A stretch of DNA of 55,391 nt from Beroe ovata (GCA_946803715.1 CAMPET010000014.1:365012-420402), one strand, 5' to 3'; positions 9,305 through 21,913 are shown, counted from the stretch's first letter. Translations and numbers: made by a program. Notes: generated from the sequence alone by a model not told the origin.

Positions 9305-12300
9305 GTGGTATTATTTCAAGGTTATAATTATTGTCATCTATAATAATACGTATTGTGTGAGAGGTATGGATGTGAAATATAATTATGTGCTCTAGAATAG
9401 GATAATTTCACAATATCGACTGTGAATGCGGGCTCGGTGATGTCTGAACTCTGAAATATGTTAGAACGATGTTAGAACGTTGCTGTGTAGTGAGTTGTGT
9501 GTACCTATGTGTTTGATTTCATGAGTCTCCCTATGAGTGGCCATGGCGTATGTTTGTGTCTGTCGGCATGTATAGTAGGGCATGAATAGTAGGGTATGTA
9601 TAGTAGGGTATGTATAGTAGGGTATGTATAGTAGGGTATGTATAGTAGGGTATNAATACGTATTGTGTGAGGGGTATGGATGTGAAATATAATTATGAGC
9701 TCTAGAATAGGATAATTTCACAATATCGACTGCCCCCGACTGTGAATGCGGGCTCGGTGATGTCTGAACTCTGAAATATGTTAGAACGATGTAAGAACGT
9801 TACTGTGTAGTGAGTTGCGTGTATGTGTTTGATTTTATGAGTCTCCCATGACGTATTTTTTGTGTCTGTATGTATAGTAGGGTATGTAATATAGTAGGGT
9901 ATGTATAGTAGGGTATGTATAGTAGGGCCGTAGGGGGTATGCAGATGTACGCGCATCTCACCTCCCCTCTTTATTTTCAGGGAGTTTTCTCTCCGAATCC
10001 CACCATAATAAGATGACAGGTGGTGGCTTACTCCCGCCAGCCTACCAGAATGGTAATACTGCTACATCAGAACTCAAAGTACCAAGAAGCTCCATTGTCT
10101 TTGATACATTTCTCAAATCTGGTATGCTGCTCATTCGTCACAATGTTCAGACTTGTTTAGCTCACAATAATAACATTTGGGATCACTCCAAAGTTTGATT
10201 AAAAATTTCGCCGTTAGAGAGAGACCATTGTTTTGTATCAACCACACATTCCAGGATCTGTTGGAATCACATACCTAGCCACGTACACTCGAGATGCAGC
10301 GCTAAACCAGCGCTCTACAGTATTCGCAAAGACACTCAAAGAAGATGCCTGTAACAGAGACACAGTTACAGCATTCCTCAGAGAAGCAGTAATTCTGGAG
10401 ATGGTGACCCATCCCAACATCCTGACCGTGACTGGGATTGTGGACGAGGGATTTGCGAAGCCTCCCATCGCGATATACCCGTACATGAAGGGCGGCAACC
10501 TCCACTCGTTCCTTCACCTCGCCAGACCAACTCCCAGCAACCCCAACACGCTGACCCTGGCAGACCAAATCCACATGATGATCTGTGTGGCCCGGGGCAT
10601 GGAGGCCCTCTCCAAGAACAACGTGCACGGAGACCTAGCCGCGCGGAATTGTGTCGTCGGTAACGACCTGGTGGTGAAGATAGCCGACAGTGCACTCTCA
10701 CGTGATCTCTTCCCTAACGATTACCATGAGTTACCGGGACGGGTAGCGAGTCCCAGACTACCCATCAAGTGGATGGCAATAGAGTGTCTCACCGATCTCA
10801 TGTATTCTACCATGAGTGATGTGTGGGCTTTCGGTGTCACTTTCTGGGAGGTAAGTCAATGTCATGAGAGGGTAAATGACCAAGAGAGTCATCCCCTTCT
10901 TAAATTCTGATTTCTCTTGTTGATTCTTCTACACTTTGATTTTTCATGATTTTATAGAAATTAGGGGTCGATCAGGTCAATATATGGCCTTCTTCGTGAA
11001 CCGAATAACGAAAGCGAGTTGATAGATCCTAACATTTAATGACGGAAATCATGCAATCTAACCGCTCATGTAGCGTTCAACCCTTGTGTGTTACCGAAAT
11101 AGAACTGTATGCTCTGCGTCCGCTTTTTAAAATTTAGGTTAAAGCTGGGTCTATTACTGTTCTATGGTAACCCTGTATTCGACTGCATGTTAAGACTTTC
11201 CCCATCTAATTTGCTTGTCAAGGTCACTCCGATTCGAACTGTATTTAGCTTGTGTTTATCATGCCACGCTGTGAGCTCAGGGAATGTAGGACGGCTAGGA
11301 ATGTTGTGGAGTTTATTTCTCGCAGAAATGCCTGGAAATCCGCACCTCAATGATGTCAATATTCATCGCTATTGCGTGTGAAGTGTATGTGAAGGTGCAA
11401 TGAGAATGTGATAGGTATTGCCACTGAATGATCAGTCAATACCCTGACCTATCGTTTTGAAAAGAAAGCCATCTACCTGCAATAGTTATAACGGTAATCA
11501 CGTGCAAAATGTGATAATATGTAAAGGTGTGCTTCAGTGAGGTATATTCTATATTTCCTCTTCTTCAAGTGGAAACAAATACAGTCTCTTATTACCAAAT
11601 TAACGGTGGCATATTTTACAAAGGAGTAATTGCCGCGTTGCTAGTTCAAAGTCAGTGAGAGTGTGTGAGCAAGGGCGTGGTGCGTCACGGACCGAATGCG
11701 GTATATCGTGACATCAGGACAACTTCATGTGTTGTACTAAATGGAGGAGTGTGTGTACTGTGTAGGAGTGTTTGAACATTTACAAAATGGAAGTCAATTC
11801 CTGGTATTAATTCACAAGTGGATGATGGATGGATAATATACACTTGAATGAATTTCGTACACTTGTTCTAAAGTCTAAGGGTCTTTCTATTCCCATGTGA
11901 ATTAGAGCTTCACCGTGTAAGAATACACAGACAGACGCGCACGCCCATACTCAATACTCATACCTATACACATTCCAACGCCTGGTGGACCACATAATGA
12001 GTTTTGGAAACACCTGTTTATCCAATGAATTGTTTTCCCTCACAAACTGTGACTCTGAGCTTTCAAAGTTGTAAACACCGTCAGACCGAGCTAGAACCTC
12101 AGATCCAGTGATTGCACGTGATCAATAACAGTTATGCAGTACACGCGTTTAATTCAAATCTTTTCATGAAGAATAATAATATTATCAACCCCCGGTATAC
12201 AATGAAGCCCCCCCGTATACAATGCAATGCCATTGTCAAAGGTTCCAACTATGATAGTTCCCCCTGGCCTTTCTGCCTGTGGTGGAACTACCATTCAACA

Positions 12301-14222
12301 GATTTGAGTTGTAATGTGATACACGTCCGTCAACAAAGATAATATCACCTTATCAACACGAGGCTGTCGGACGCCAAGAATGCACAACTTTTCCTAACCG
12401 CTAGGCCATCGTATTTTCTACAATCATAACCCACAATTATTATTCTCTCTTTTGAAACGACGGAGCTCCCAGACCCCAGTTACATAATATTTTCGTGTAA
12501 ATATAGGAATGTCAGCTTCAATTGAAGCTGAATGTTGAATGTTGATAGTATTAGTGTTTTGCGTGTATTGTATTACGACATCAATTAATTAATTCATCAC
12601 CTAAGTATGTCATCACTTTGTAATTTCATCACTTTATGACGTGACCACTTAATCACGTCATCACTTATCCAGGTCCTGACATTTGGTGAAGTTCCCTACG
12701 TTGACGTGCAGCCGGATCAGATGGTGAAGCATCTCCAAGGAGGATGGAGATTGATGCAACCGGACATCTGCTCTGATGAGTTGTTTACACTAATAGTGAG
12801 GTGCTGGGCACTAAACCCTGACGACCGGATGTCCTTCTCAAATGTACTAGCTCAGGTAATGAGGAGAGGAAGAGAAGGGAATTGTGTGTGGGAACTGGAG
12901 TTATTGGGGAACAGAAAGGGAATGATGTGGGAGTGTAGAAAGGGCGTGGTTTGAGGATGAGTTGTTATCTTCAACTGAGTGAAATTCGGTGGTTTCTGTG
13001 TACACAAGGAGTTATTGGGTCTGAACATGTCGTGTCTGGACTCCTCAATAAACAGTCTCGACATTCCATCTCATCTTCACATTCTTTACATATTCTTCTC
13101 ACATGTTCCCACACAATTCCTCTTGTGATAAACCGTTTCATGAAACACATTCTTTTAAAACACAGTGTTTAACAATTTTTGCATAATTATAGCTGAGTAC
13201 CGAATAATTAATTTGCTGAGAAGTATTTCATGAAATATCCTCGTAATCTACCTCTCATAATCCTTCTACAGTTCTAATCTCAAACCCTTATTGAATAAGA
13301 ATGGGTGATGAGTGACAGGTAGAATAATTTATACACTAAACAGCTGTATTATTTAAAACACATCAAATTGTCAGCGTCTGTCGTATGAACATAGCACCAT
13401 GATACCATGTATAGTACGGAATGCACTTCTATGGCAAGGACCGTCAGTTTTTGAATTCAGTCACACGCTTCTCTGTTTCCATAATACGGCATGACGTGAG
13501 TGTCCTGTATTCATGCTATTCCCCTGAGAGTTGCACAATATAGTCAATCATGATCGTTGATATGTGTATGATGAGAGTATGTATCAGCGTGTACAAATGT
13601 TATCATGTACTTTGTACACGGAATGTATATTTTTGTATCGTTTGTGTGAAACAATGTGTATCTGTGTGTCTGTTACTGTGTTTTGTGCTAGTCTCTAGTT
13701 GTACAATCGGGAATGAGGCTAAGATATCGCGTGTGACGCTCTCTAAACGTTTTGTATTTATTCTAAACGCCCATTATCATGAAACATAACATCTTGTAAC
13801 TCCAAAACGCACATTCCACAGTCTAGGTTGTGTGTATCGCCAGGGATACGCTGCCACGCCCTATATCTAGCTATATCATGATATCTCCTAGCATAGGGAA
13901 ACCGCATAATCCACCACAAGTATGTTCTGAGTCTAACACGTTCTCTCTCCTTCTCAACAATGAGTCGTACCTACCGTACATCACACTACTTACCCACTAT
14001 GACACAGCACCACTGTCGCATCACCACTGACACCTCTGCTCTTGACGCCATGCTCCTCTTGACACCACACTAACCCACTCTTCCCCCCTTCAGTTGGAAG
14101 CACTCCAGTGTAAAGGAGCAATGGGACTGTACCGTCCATCGGCACTAGAAGCAATACTCAAACAACCGCCCATCTCGCCCTGCACCACACCCCTCTCCGA
14201 CTCTGATCAGATACAGGTGTAA
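6418..14222 (+). CDS. RYK: RYK-type receptor pseudokinase
   Basis: Nine exons: 6418-6601, 6704-6819, 7048-7226, 7919-8046, 8667-8864, 9981-10121, 10255-10850, 12673-12855 and 14094-14222. They total 1854 nt (617 aa), close to vertebrate RYK. There is a signal peptide (1-20), then an extracellular part whose second half resembles a WIF domain (YYINFRS, PGINIDK, FTVNFTCR, VKVEVQLSY, ..KNC). The TM helix is 164-188, followed by RIRRR and a Gly/Pro/Gln/His-rich juxtamembrane stretch. The kinase fold runs from about 305 to 580. RYK traits: altered Gly loop SGSVG, Lys341, HGD at 440-442 in place of HRD, LAARN, and DSA (460-462) in place of DFG, followed by LSRDLFP, as in RYK (DNALSRDLFP). DVWAFGV and RCWALNPDDR complete the C lobe. 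The C-terminus, DQIQV, could bind a PDZ domain. RYK is a Wnt co-receptor at the plasma membrane. Confidence 0.93.
9215..9301. repeat. (CA)n microsatellite with assembly gap base at 9263
   Basis: A CA run within the fifth RYK intron, interrupted by cgcaaagagatan. The single N at 9263 marks an unresolved join, so the repeat length is unreliable. Confidence 0.9.
9345..9927. repeat. Adjacent duplicate blocks around N at 9654, probable haplotype join
   Basis: The block at 9345-9653 and the block starting at 9655 begin with the same aatacgtattgtgtgag and run in parallel for about 270 bases (gctctagaataggataatttc, cggtgatgtctgaactctga and so on), with scattered substitutions and a 9-base indel. Each ends in a minisatellite with unit tatgtatagtaggg (9569-9653 and about 9868-9927). 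The second block starts exactly at the N, the signature of two allelic contigs placed in tandem. It is intronic within RYK. Confidence 0.75.
12355..12425 (-). other. tRNA-like A-box fragment in RYK intron 7
   Basis: On the minus strand the segment reads GATGGCCTAGCGGTTAGGA, which fits the pol III internal A box of tRNAs (TRGCNNAGYNGG). Further on, a weak B-box-like GGCGTCCGACAGCC appears. No full cloverleaf can be drawn. A decayed tRNA or the head of a tRNA-derived SINE is the likeliest reading. Confidence 0.3.
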
Positions 14223-14801
14223 CGTGCGTGACCATGGTTACACGTTACCATGGTTACATGGTTACAGCTGTTGAACATGGTAACGCATGGTGTCAATATT
14301 ATCAGAGAAGAGGTGCAAACTCCACGGACTGTTATAGTAGCGTTGCCAAGTATCGCGTGACGCAGTGTGATGACGTCAGTGGATGTGCTGGTCACACTGA
14401 CTATTGGTGTGTGATGACGTCATTGAGTGTGATGACGTCAGTGCTGGTCACACTGACTATGTGGATGACATTATTACAGGAACAAACTAGGTTTAGCTCT
14501 GGGTCAGTGACATTGACCTAGGAAATGTGATGTTCCGACTCTCATTTTCACTCAGTTCTCTCTCGATCTTGCTCATTATTACAGAAGTCACAGAGTTTGA
14601 ATAAGATGCACCGCCTGAGACACACACAGACACACACACACAAACACACACACACACACACACAGTACACACATATCATGGGTTATCATAGTAGCTGGTC
14701 ACGGCTGATCACGATTTTCAGTGTTCTTCGTGATGGGTGTCGGTATATCACTGATGTGCGGAATGTTGGGAATGTATTGTTTGTTTAATGATACACACAC
14801 A

Positions 14802-14837
<36 letters not shown>

Positions 14838-15599
14838 AGATCCTGTGCGCAGTGAAATCTGATACCTTGCTCTCCCAGTGTAGAACACTGTAGATTCTCA
14901 GTGATGTGTACTATGTTCGATGTACAAAGTAATACATTGTATGATATGGTGCCAAATTATAACAACGCTATACAATACACATATTATACACAATGAGTGT
15001 ATTCAGTATACATTGTACACTGTTTCATCATTTCATCATCTCAAGACATGTGATACATTCAGTTTCGTACTAAAATGGGTCTAGTATTATAACTCTGATG
15101 TTCATTTGTAAAGTGCAAGACATAGCGTAAAGTTACAACTCCCTAGTAGCCCTCCAACCCCACGTCTATCATTTGTATGTGATGGAGCGAGACGGATTGA
15201 AACTCAATAGCTTGAAGCAACTCTCCATTTTGGAAATATCTTAGGAACGCAAATAATGGAGTATCTTATAATTGAATAGCGTTGCTACTTTAGATACCAC
15301 ACGCACATACAGACACACAAACACTCACACAAGTACATACACACGAATATCAGTTCATCTTAAGAACTGTCCCAGTTTTTACGGTATTCATCTTGGCATG
15401 TGATCGATTTGTTTGAAAAAATCATCATATCGAATCGTATTTATATTTGTATACTTTGCGTGTTTTTGCTACAAGCACATTTGGCAGTATAATGCTTCAC
15501 ATGCTTACTACATCTTACGAGCAAATAACAACACTTAATAATTACTGGAAAGCTGCCTTGCTAAAACCACACGCTCTACACACACACTCACACACGCAC

Positions 15600-15634
<35 letters not shown>

Positions 15635-18523
15635 CAAAGAAAGACCACAAAACACAAAGAGAGAGAGACACAGAAAGAAAAAATGGCGGAACACANCACA
15701 TACACACACACACACACACACAGATACACACACACACACACAAACAGACACACACACAAAAAAAACACATGCACACACATACTGTATGGACTGTGAATGT
15801 AGGGGAGATTGTACGTTAACTGAAGTTCACTCCGATTTGCTCTTACCTACTTACTCGTGCATTGACATTATACTCAGAAGTACCGAACAAGTTCAGTGCT
15901 CGATAATTGTTATTGTTAATACGTCAACAAATGGTACCTTTAAATAGTAGAATCCCATGTGTTGGCATGGATACCCATTGAGATCGTAGCATTGGTAAAG
16001 GGTGGTACTTACTACTTACACTTACTGTGGGATTGGTCAGTATGAACATGTTATACGTAAGACGGTGAGTGGCGAGTTTACACTCAGCAGATATCGTTTC
16101 GACCAATAATGATACGATAATGACTCATTATTTCCATAGAAACACGCTATAATGACACGTGTGTGTGTTATTCAGTGTGTAACGTCGCTATACACTGTGT
16201 TTACCGTGACTAATGACGATATATCGCCCCTCTCACTCACATAGCGTGACATACAGTTTAAAGTTTTTACTGCAGACCAGCGAGTTTGGACACCTCTTCT
16301 CCAATGTAGGGAATGCTTGCGGTTGGGTGAGGAATGCTTGCGCAGGAGTACACTGTGTCCACTGTGTTTGACTTAGATCACTGCCAAATGTGAACTCCTA
16401 GTGATCTGGTAAATATTACCCATCGTACATTACCGGTCGTCGTGGATCACCTATCGACGGTTGTACCGTTTGAATGTACATTGTATAATGTAAACTGCGG
16501 GAAAATACACACTCCCGCCCACTTACACACACACACACACACACACACACTTATTATGCAAACAAAACAGATATGTTTGTATGCACTGATATACTCTGTT
16601 ATACATGAGTTCTCAGTACACTCAGCACCAGTACATTATTCAAGTTCGGAGCCAAGATGAATGCCATTTGAATTTAAATAATAATCGAACACGCACACAT
16701 CTATAATTATGTTTTGTTTGAAAAAAAAACAGCATGTATCTATCCCCTATTTCTATCAATCTACAACACTCTGACAGAATAACATGTTTATTGAATTCCT
16801 GCTATAAAATACTATGAGCTGAGGCTTATTACGAGCTATGCTATCGTGACTGATGAAGTTTTATTACTAAAGAATATGTTTTGGAGTTCTTAATAAATTC
16901 AAGTTCTTAAAGTAGTTACTTTTAATAAGTTCTATTAAAGATAGGATATGATAGATTGATGACTATCAGTGCACGGTGTTTACTGTATAGACTAATTTCT
17001 AGCTTGTTAGAATGTTTTATTTATAAAATGTTTAAATTAAGTAATTATATAATACGAACAAACTTTATATTATCACAAAAATGTGATTAGAAGTTTTAAG
17101 AGATACCTACAGCATGTTGCCTTTTCACTCAAATTCAAAAGTTCAAAGCGGTTATATAATTAAATCCAGCCAGACTGACCTTGTTTGTTCAGTTTCCAAT
17201 ACAAAATTATGTTAGATTTGTTAACTTTTTATATATGTCTTCTTTTCATATAAAATATACAGTTTATGAACCAGGACAGTTGGTTGAATCAATCATGACG
17301 GATTGAATGAATGTGGTAAAGTTTAACTGGTTACTTTGCCCCATACACAACGATAGGTATATGCGATACTTTTTCAAATTTCGATTAATTTTAATCATTC
17401 CTTTGAAATTTTAATAAAAACTCCGTGTCCTCATTATAGCCTAGTCCTACATCAAGTTCCACTAGAATCGAGAAGTCGCCACTCAATTAACCTATTGTAA
17501 GATGACTCTTGGAAACACATTTAAATAAGAACCATGGTTGGAGGACATCCCACTAACGACTGCAGTATACAGCTCATGGATTTCGCAGATTGCATAGTGT
17601 ACGAAGACCATTATAATATGGACTCATTTCCTGTGATATTACACATATTACACATGAATTCGTAACACTGTACGACTATCTAACTAAATCCGAAGTATAC
17701 AAGTCCGCGAAAATTCCATTCCGATCTTCACTTGCGTAATGAATTCGGAGACGAAATCTGTTGATACGAAACTAGTCCACCCTCACCCTTTGTAAATGCC
17801 TATGCCGACTGAAATTTGTACATCGTGTAATTCAATTTCGCTTCATTTCATTCCCTCTATAATTATTGATGCACCAAAATGTTATATTCCGGTAAATTTG
17901 GGCTCATTGTTAGCAATTGTGTCCGGATGACCTTATAATCGAATGATGAGTGGGGTTAGGTTTCCCTCAATCATAGAAAAGTCGGAGAGTGGAGATAATC
18001 GTATTACAAGGAGTGTGGATGTGTTTCTGTTGTAGGGAATTGAGGAGGGCGACACTTAATTACTTAAAGTACACTGAACTGTTATCATACCTCCCAAGTA
18101 ACACTATTCATCAATCCTGTACAACATATGCTGGTCATAATTGTAATGAACTACCTCTGAAGTGTTATATACTGTAATATTGTGCCGACTTTAAGTGATT
18201 CATTTGTTTTGAATTCCATGTGTTAGAATAGCAAGCAGAGTCCTAGTGTTCACGATTGTGTGCTCTAATAAACATGTGAAATGACCTGTGTGAGCGACTC
18301 AAACAAGCACAAAATGCAATCATCTCTTTTAAAAGATGCTCTGACACCAGAGTATATAGAAGAATGTTTATTTAAGACGGAACGATGTTTGTAAACCGTT
18401 TTATCATTTGTTCATTTTGGGAAACAGCTGCATGAACAAATGAACGTGCTCACAGTTCATGTATGAAACGACTGTACAGTGACATATGCTATCCTTGTGA
18501 CGACTTACAGTCCCGACACAGGA
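14223..18523. other. Gene-poor intergenic region with CA microsatellites
   Basis: About 4.3 kb with no recognisable exon on either strand. Simple repeats: (CA)n at about 14622-14663, 14793-14834, 15581-15777 (containing N at 15696) and 16524-16551. An AT-rich stretch spans about 16660-17480. The long open frames over the CA tracts are repeat artefacts. Sequence here must include the RYK 3'UTR. Confidence 0.7.
14371..14440. promoter_or_regulatory. Three CRE palindromes (TGACGTCA) within 70 bp
   Basis: Perfect TGACGTCA sites at 14371-14378, 14415-14422 and 14433-14440, each preceded by gtga and the last two inside near repeats of gtgatgacgtca. They start 150 bp after the RYK stop codon. CREB/ATF proteins bind this site. 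Because the surrounding sequence is itself repetitive (gtcacactgacta occurs twice), simple repeat expansion is an alternative explanation. Confidence 0.35.
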
Positions 18524-18947
18524 AATGGCATTCTGGTGCTACATTCCTGAATAGGGGTCACATGTACGCACAGCCCCTCCATTCTTGTATTGGTTATTGA
18601 ACGATCGCATCTTTTATACTAGCTGACTTTACCCATTCGTGTGATGTGGTTGGCGCGCACGCACATTTCAGTTGACGCGCGTAGTGCTTTATCCAAAGCG
18701 GTAAGCTCAGGCCCTCGCATATAATCAAGCGAGGTAATGGCTCATGCCATCTTCTGCCGCTAATGTTGATTCGTCAATAATTTCGGCAATATACTGAAAG
18801 ACATTCTTGATTCTTGAATGCAGATCGAAGCAACGACAACAGAACTCAATGTAGAGAAATAAAGTGGTCGTAAGACGTACAAAAGTCAAATTTCATCGCA
18901 AGCCTTTCATAACATTAACAAGACACTCTAAAAAAGGGTCTCTTCCT

Positions 18948-19914
18948 TCAAGTCTGGCGGCTCAACATGAGTCTTATCTCATTTATTCTATCAGCTGCTC
19001 CACTCGCCACTTTCTCCTCAGTAAAGTGGGTAAACATGACTCTCCTTGCTTTCATTCCAATTTCCTTCAATCGACCTGGATTCTCGGTGCACCAGCGAAT
19101 TCTCTGCATCACTCGTGTCTGGTCAATCTTAGCCCAGCGATGTAGTTGAACCTCTTCTTTCCTAGGACCTACCCTCCAGAGGGACTGAGAGAAGGCTGGC
19201 TCCGTCTCGGTAACGTCTACCAGCAATGCGTACTCCTTTCTTAGAAACTCGGTCTGTCCTGAAATGCAATGGAAGATTAACAATTAAAGTCGAGAAAAAG
19301 AGGGGTGAAATAGTTTCTACATTCGGTTTATACCGGTATGTCTACACATACCAGTCTACACTCTACACATGAGTTACAGTGAGTTTAACAGTGACAGTTG
19401 GATATAAGTTATGAAATGGTGACAGTTTCCTATGACAGGTTTATGAGTACCTGACCAGAATGGCACAATGACAGGAACACCTGCTGCCATCGATTCCACA
19501 ATCGGTCTGCCCCAACCTTCGCCATGCGACAGCAGAATGAAAACATCCGCTGATTTGTGAGCTCTCACAAGATCTCCCCGCTTGAGGTAGCCCATGATGA
19601 ATATCCGGTGTCCCCGACCCTGCAACTCCGCCACTCGCGCCGTGAACAGCCCAAATTCCTCCGAGTCGTGCGTTGTCCGTATATACAGACATGCTCCGTT
19701 CCGGGCCGGGGACAATCTGGCAAACACATCAACCAGGATATCAAACCCTTTCCGCTGCTGAAATCCTCCCACAGAGAAGAACACCGTATCCCCCTCAGCA
19801 CACCTGGGGAAAAGTTCCCTCCTCGCGTTCTCCCGCTCCTCCTCACCGAGCAACACCGCGAACTCCTCCTTGCTGAAGCCCTGGTGATGTATCTGTATCG
19901 GGACAGTTACTCCC
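18948..19914 (-). pseudogene. GT4 glycosyltransferase, 3' fragment (likely allelic copy)
   Basis: Exon pieces 19914-19451 and 19258-18948 encode the C-terminal part of the same protein as the complete gene at 20313-21913, with the same intron position and the same 311-nt last exon. Differences are few, for example FLRKEYALL against FLREEYSLL, and DQTRV against DPTRV. The frame is open, so this is not a decayed gene; it is cut off only by the N at 19915. I treat it as a second haplotype or a collapsed scaffold artefact rather than a paralogue. Confidence 0.75.
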
Positions 19915-20016
19915 NAATGGCATTCTGGTGCTACATTCCTGAATAGGGATTACATGTACATGTTTGCACAGCCCCTCCATTCTTGTATTGGTTGTTGAAC
20001 GATCGCATCTTTTATA

Positions 20017-20176
20017 CTAGCTGACTTTAGCCATTCTTGTGATGCGGTTGGCGCGCACGCGCATTTCAGTTGACGCGCGCAGTGCTTTATCCAACGCGGT
20101 AAGCACAGGCCCTCGCTTCATCAAGCCATCTGCTGCCGCTAATGTTGATCCGTCAATAATTTCGGCAATATGCTGA
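20017..20176 (-). other. Possible coding exon downstream of GT4
   Basis: After a good acceptor (aatgtctttcag) the minus strand reads HIAEIIDGSTLAAADGLMKRG, then LTALDKALRASTEMRVRAN and ITRMAKVS to a stop. The composition looks protein-like, and the copy near 18650-18800 is similar but carries an insertion that breaks the frame in the middle. It could be the last exon of an alternative transcript or a remnant of another gene. I do not recognise it. Confidence 0.25.
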
Positions 20177-20312
20177 AAGACATTCTTGAATGCAGATCGA
20201 AGCAACGACAACAGAACTCATTACAGAGAAAGAAGGTGGTCGTAAGACATACAAAAGTCAAATTTCATCGCAAGCCTTTCATAACAATACACTCTAAAAA
20301 GGGCTTCTCCCT

Positions 20313-21913
20313 TCAAGTCTGGCGGCTCAACATGAGCCTTATCTCATTTATTCTATCAGCTGCTCCACTCGCCACTTTCTCCTCAGTAAAGTGGGTAAAC
20401 ATCACTCTCCTTGCTTTCATTCCAATTTCCTTCAATCGACCTGGATTCTCGGTGCACCAGCGAATTCTCTGCATCACTCGTGTCGGGTCAATCTTAGCCC
20501 AGCGATGAAGTTGAACCTCTTCTTTCCTAGGACCAACCCTCCAGAGGGACTGAGAGAAGGCTGGCTCCGTCTCGGTAACGTCTACCAGCAATGAGTACTC
20601 CTCTCTTAGAAACTCCGTCTGTCCTGAAACGCAATGAAAGATTGTAACAGTGGTGTAACAGTGGATTGTCGACAAAAAGACATAACATTAACATTCATTT
20701 AGACTTAGAGGTGAAATAGTTTCTACATTCGGTTTATACCGGTATGTCTACACATACCGGTCTACACTCTACACATGAGTTACAGTGAGTTTAACAGTGC
20801 AGACAGTTGGATATAAGTTATGGAATGGTGACAGTTTCTTATGACAGGTTAATCAGTACCTGACCAGAATGGCACAATGACAGGGACACCTGCTGCCATC
20901 GATTCCACAATCGGTCTGCCCCAACCTTCGCCATGCGACAGCAGAATGAAAACATCCGCTGATTTGTGAGCTCTCACAAGATCTCCCCGCTTGAGGTAGC
21001 CCATGATGAATATCCGGTGTCCCCGACCCTGCAACTCCGCCACTCGCGCCGTGAACAGCCCAAATTCCTCCGAGTCGTGCGTTGTCCGTATATACAGACA
21101 TGCTCCGTTCCGGGCCGGGGACAATCTGGCAAACACATCAACCAGGATATCAAACCCTTTCCGCTGCTGAAATCCTCCCACAGAGAAGAACACCGTATCC
21201 CCCTCAGCACACCTGGGGAAAAGTTCCCTCCTCGCGTTCTCCCGCTCCTCCTCACCGAGCAACACCGCGAACTCCTCCTTGCTGAAGCCCTGGTGATGTA
21301 TCTGTATCGGGACAGTTACTCCCGCAGACGTGAATATGTCACGTGCAAAAGTGCTCGGGACCCACAACTCGTCCAAGTACGTGTTTATACTGTCCACCCA
21401 TGGGTATGGGACCCACGTGGTTTCGAACATGGCCCGTCCCACTTTGTATACAGAGTTGCGGTGCGACGTGTTGGTGAATATGTACGGGTAATACCGCGGT
21501 TGCTCAAACACAATGGAGATGAACTGACCATCCCCATCCGTCCCTTGGGAGTGTGCATTTCTTTCCAGTAGTTGGGAAACAGTCGTCCTATCCTGTTCAC
21601 TGAGCCCCTGTACCACGGGGCAACTTAGTGCTTGTGATATTGGGGTGTCCGTGTCCCAGCTGATCAGAGGAATCATGCTGTACAACGGAATGAGGAAACT
21701 CAGAGTCTCGTACATAAACCCGCCGTGATAATGATTGGGACGATCGTACAGCTTGGTGTACCACGAAACTGGAATTATATCTCTCGTGGTGGTCGAAGTG
21801 GTAACCCCCTCTGGCAATGACCGAATGGTCGTGTAGAAGGCATTGAACAGCAGTATTGTGAGAATAGTACATAAAAGTTGGAAGCGCAACATCCTGGAAA
21901 CTGGTATCTGCAT
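20313..21913 (-). CDS. GT4-family glycosyltransferase, type II membrane protein
   Basis: Two exons, 21913-20860 and 20623-20313 (1365 nt, 454 aa). The first in-frame ATG is at 21913 (MQIPVSRM); a second lies seven codons later. A hydrophobic anchor (LLCTILTILLFNAFY) near the N-terminus suggests a Golgi or ER type II topology. The C-terminal half has the GT-B fold of family GT4: VFFSVGGFQQRKGFDIL, a GHRIFIMGYL strand, the donor-binding ADVFILLSHGEGWGRPIVESMAAGVPVI with the E-x7-E-type signature, then PFWSGQTEFL across the intron. DELWVPSTFAR in the middle resembles the start of the acceptor-to-donor linker in bacterial-type mannosyl/glucosyltransferases. The substrate is unknown. Its 3' part is repeated next door, probably by misassembly. 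Confidence 0.85.

Larger units (their letters stand above)
18524..21323. repeat. 1.4-kb near-identical direct copies flanking N at 19915
   Basis: 18524-19914 and 19916-21323 are direct copies, differing by a few percent plus small indels. Both start aatggcattctggtgctac and end ctgtatcgggacagttactccc. The second copy begins exactly after the N, and the first stops exactly at it, while only the second continues into the gene's 5' part. That is the expected picture when two haplotype contigs are scaffolded in tandem. Confidence 0.85.

Noticed and set aside
14228-14521. 97-residue frame after the RYK stop
   Set aside because: It is composed of accatggttac and gtgatgacgtca repeats, with no splice or family support.
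15447-15947. Long open frames across CA repeats (both strands)
   Set aside because: They consist of THTHTH or VCVCVC translation of a microsatellite and contain an N; no gene.
18948-19914. Reading the first GT4 copy as a separate paralogous gene
   Set aside because: It stops exactly at an N, shares intron position and flanks with its neighbour, and differs by only a few substitutions; an allelic assembly duplicate is more economical.
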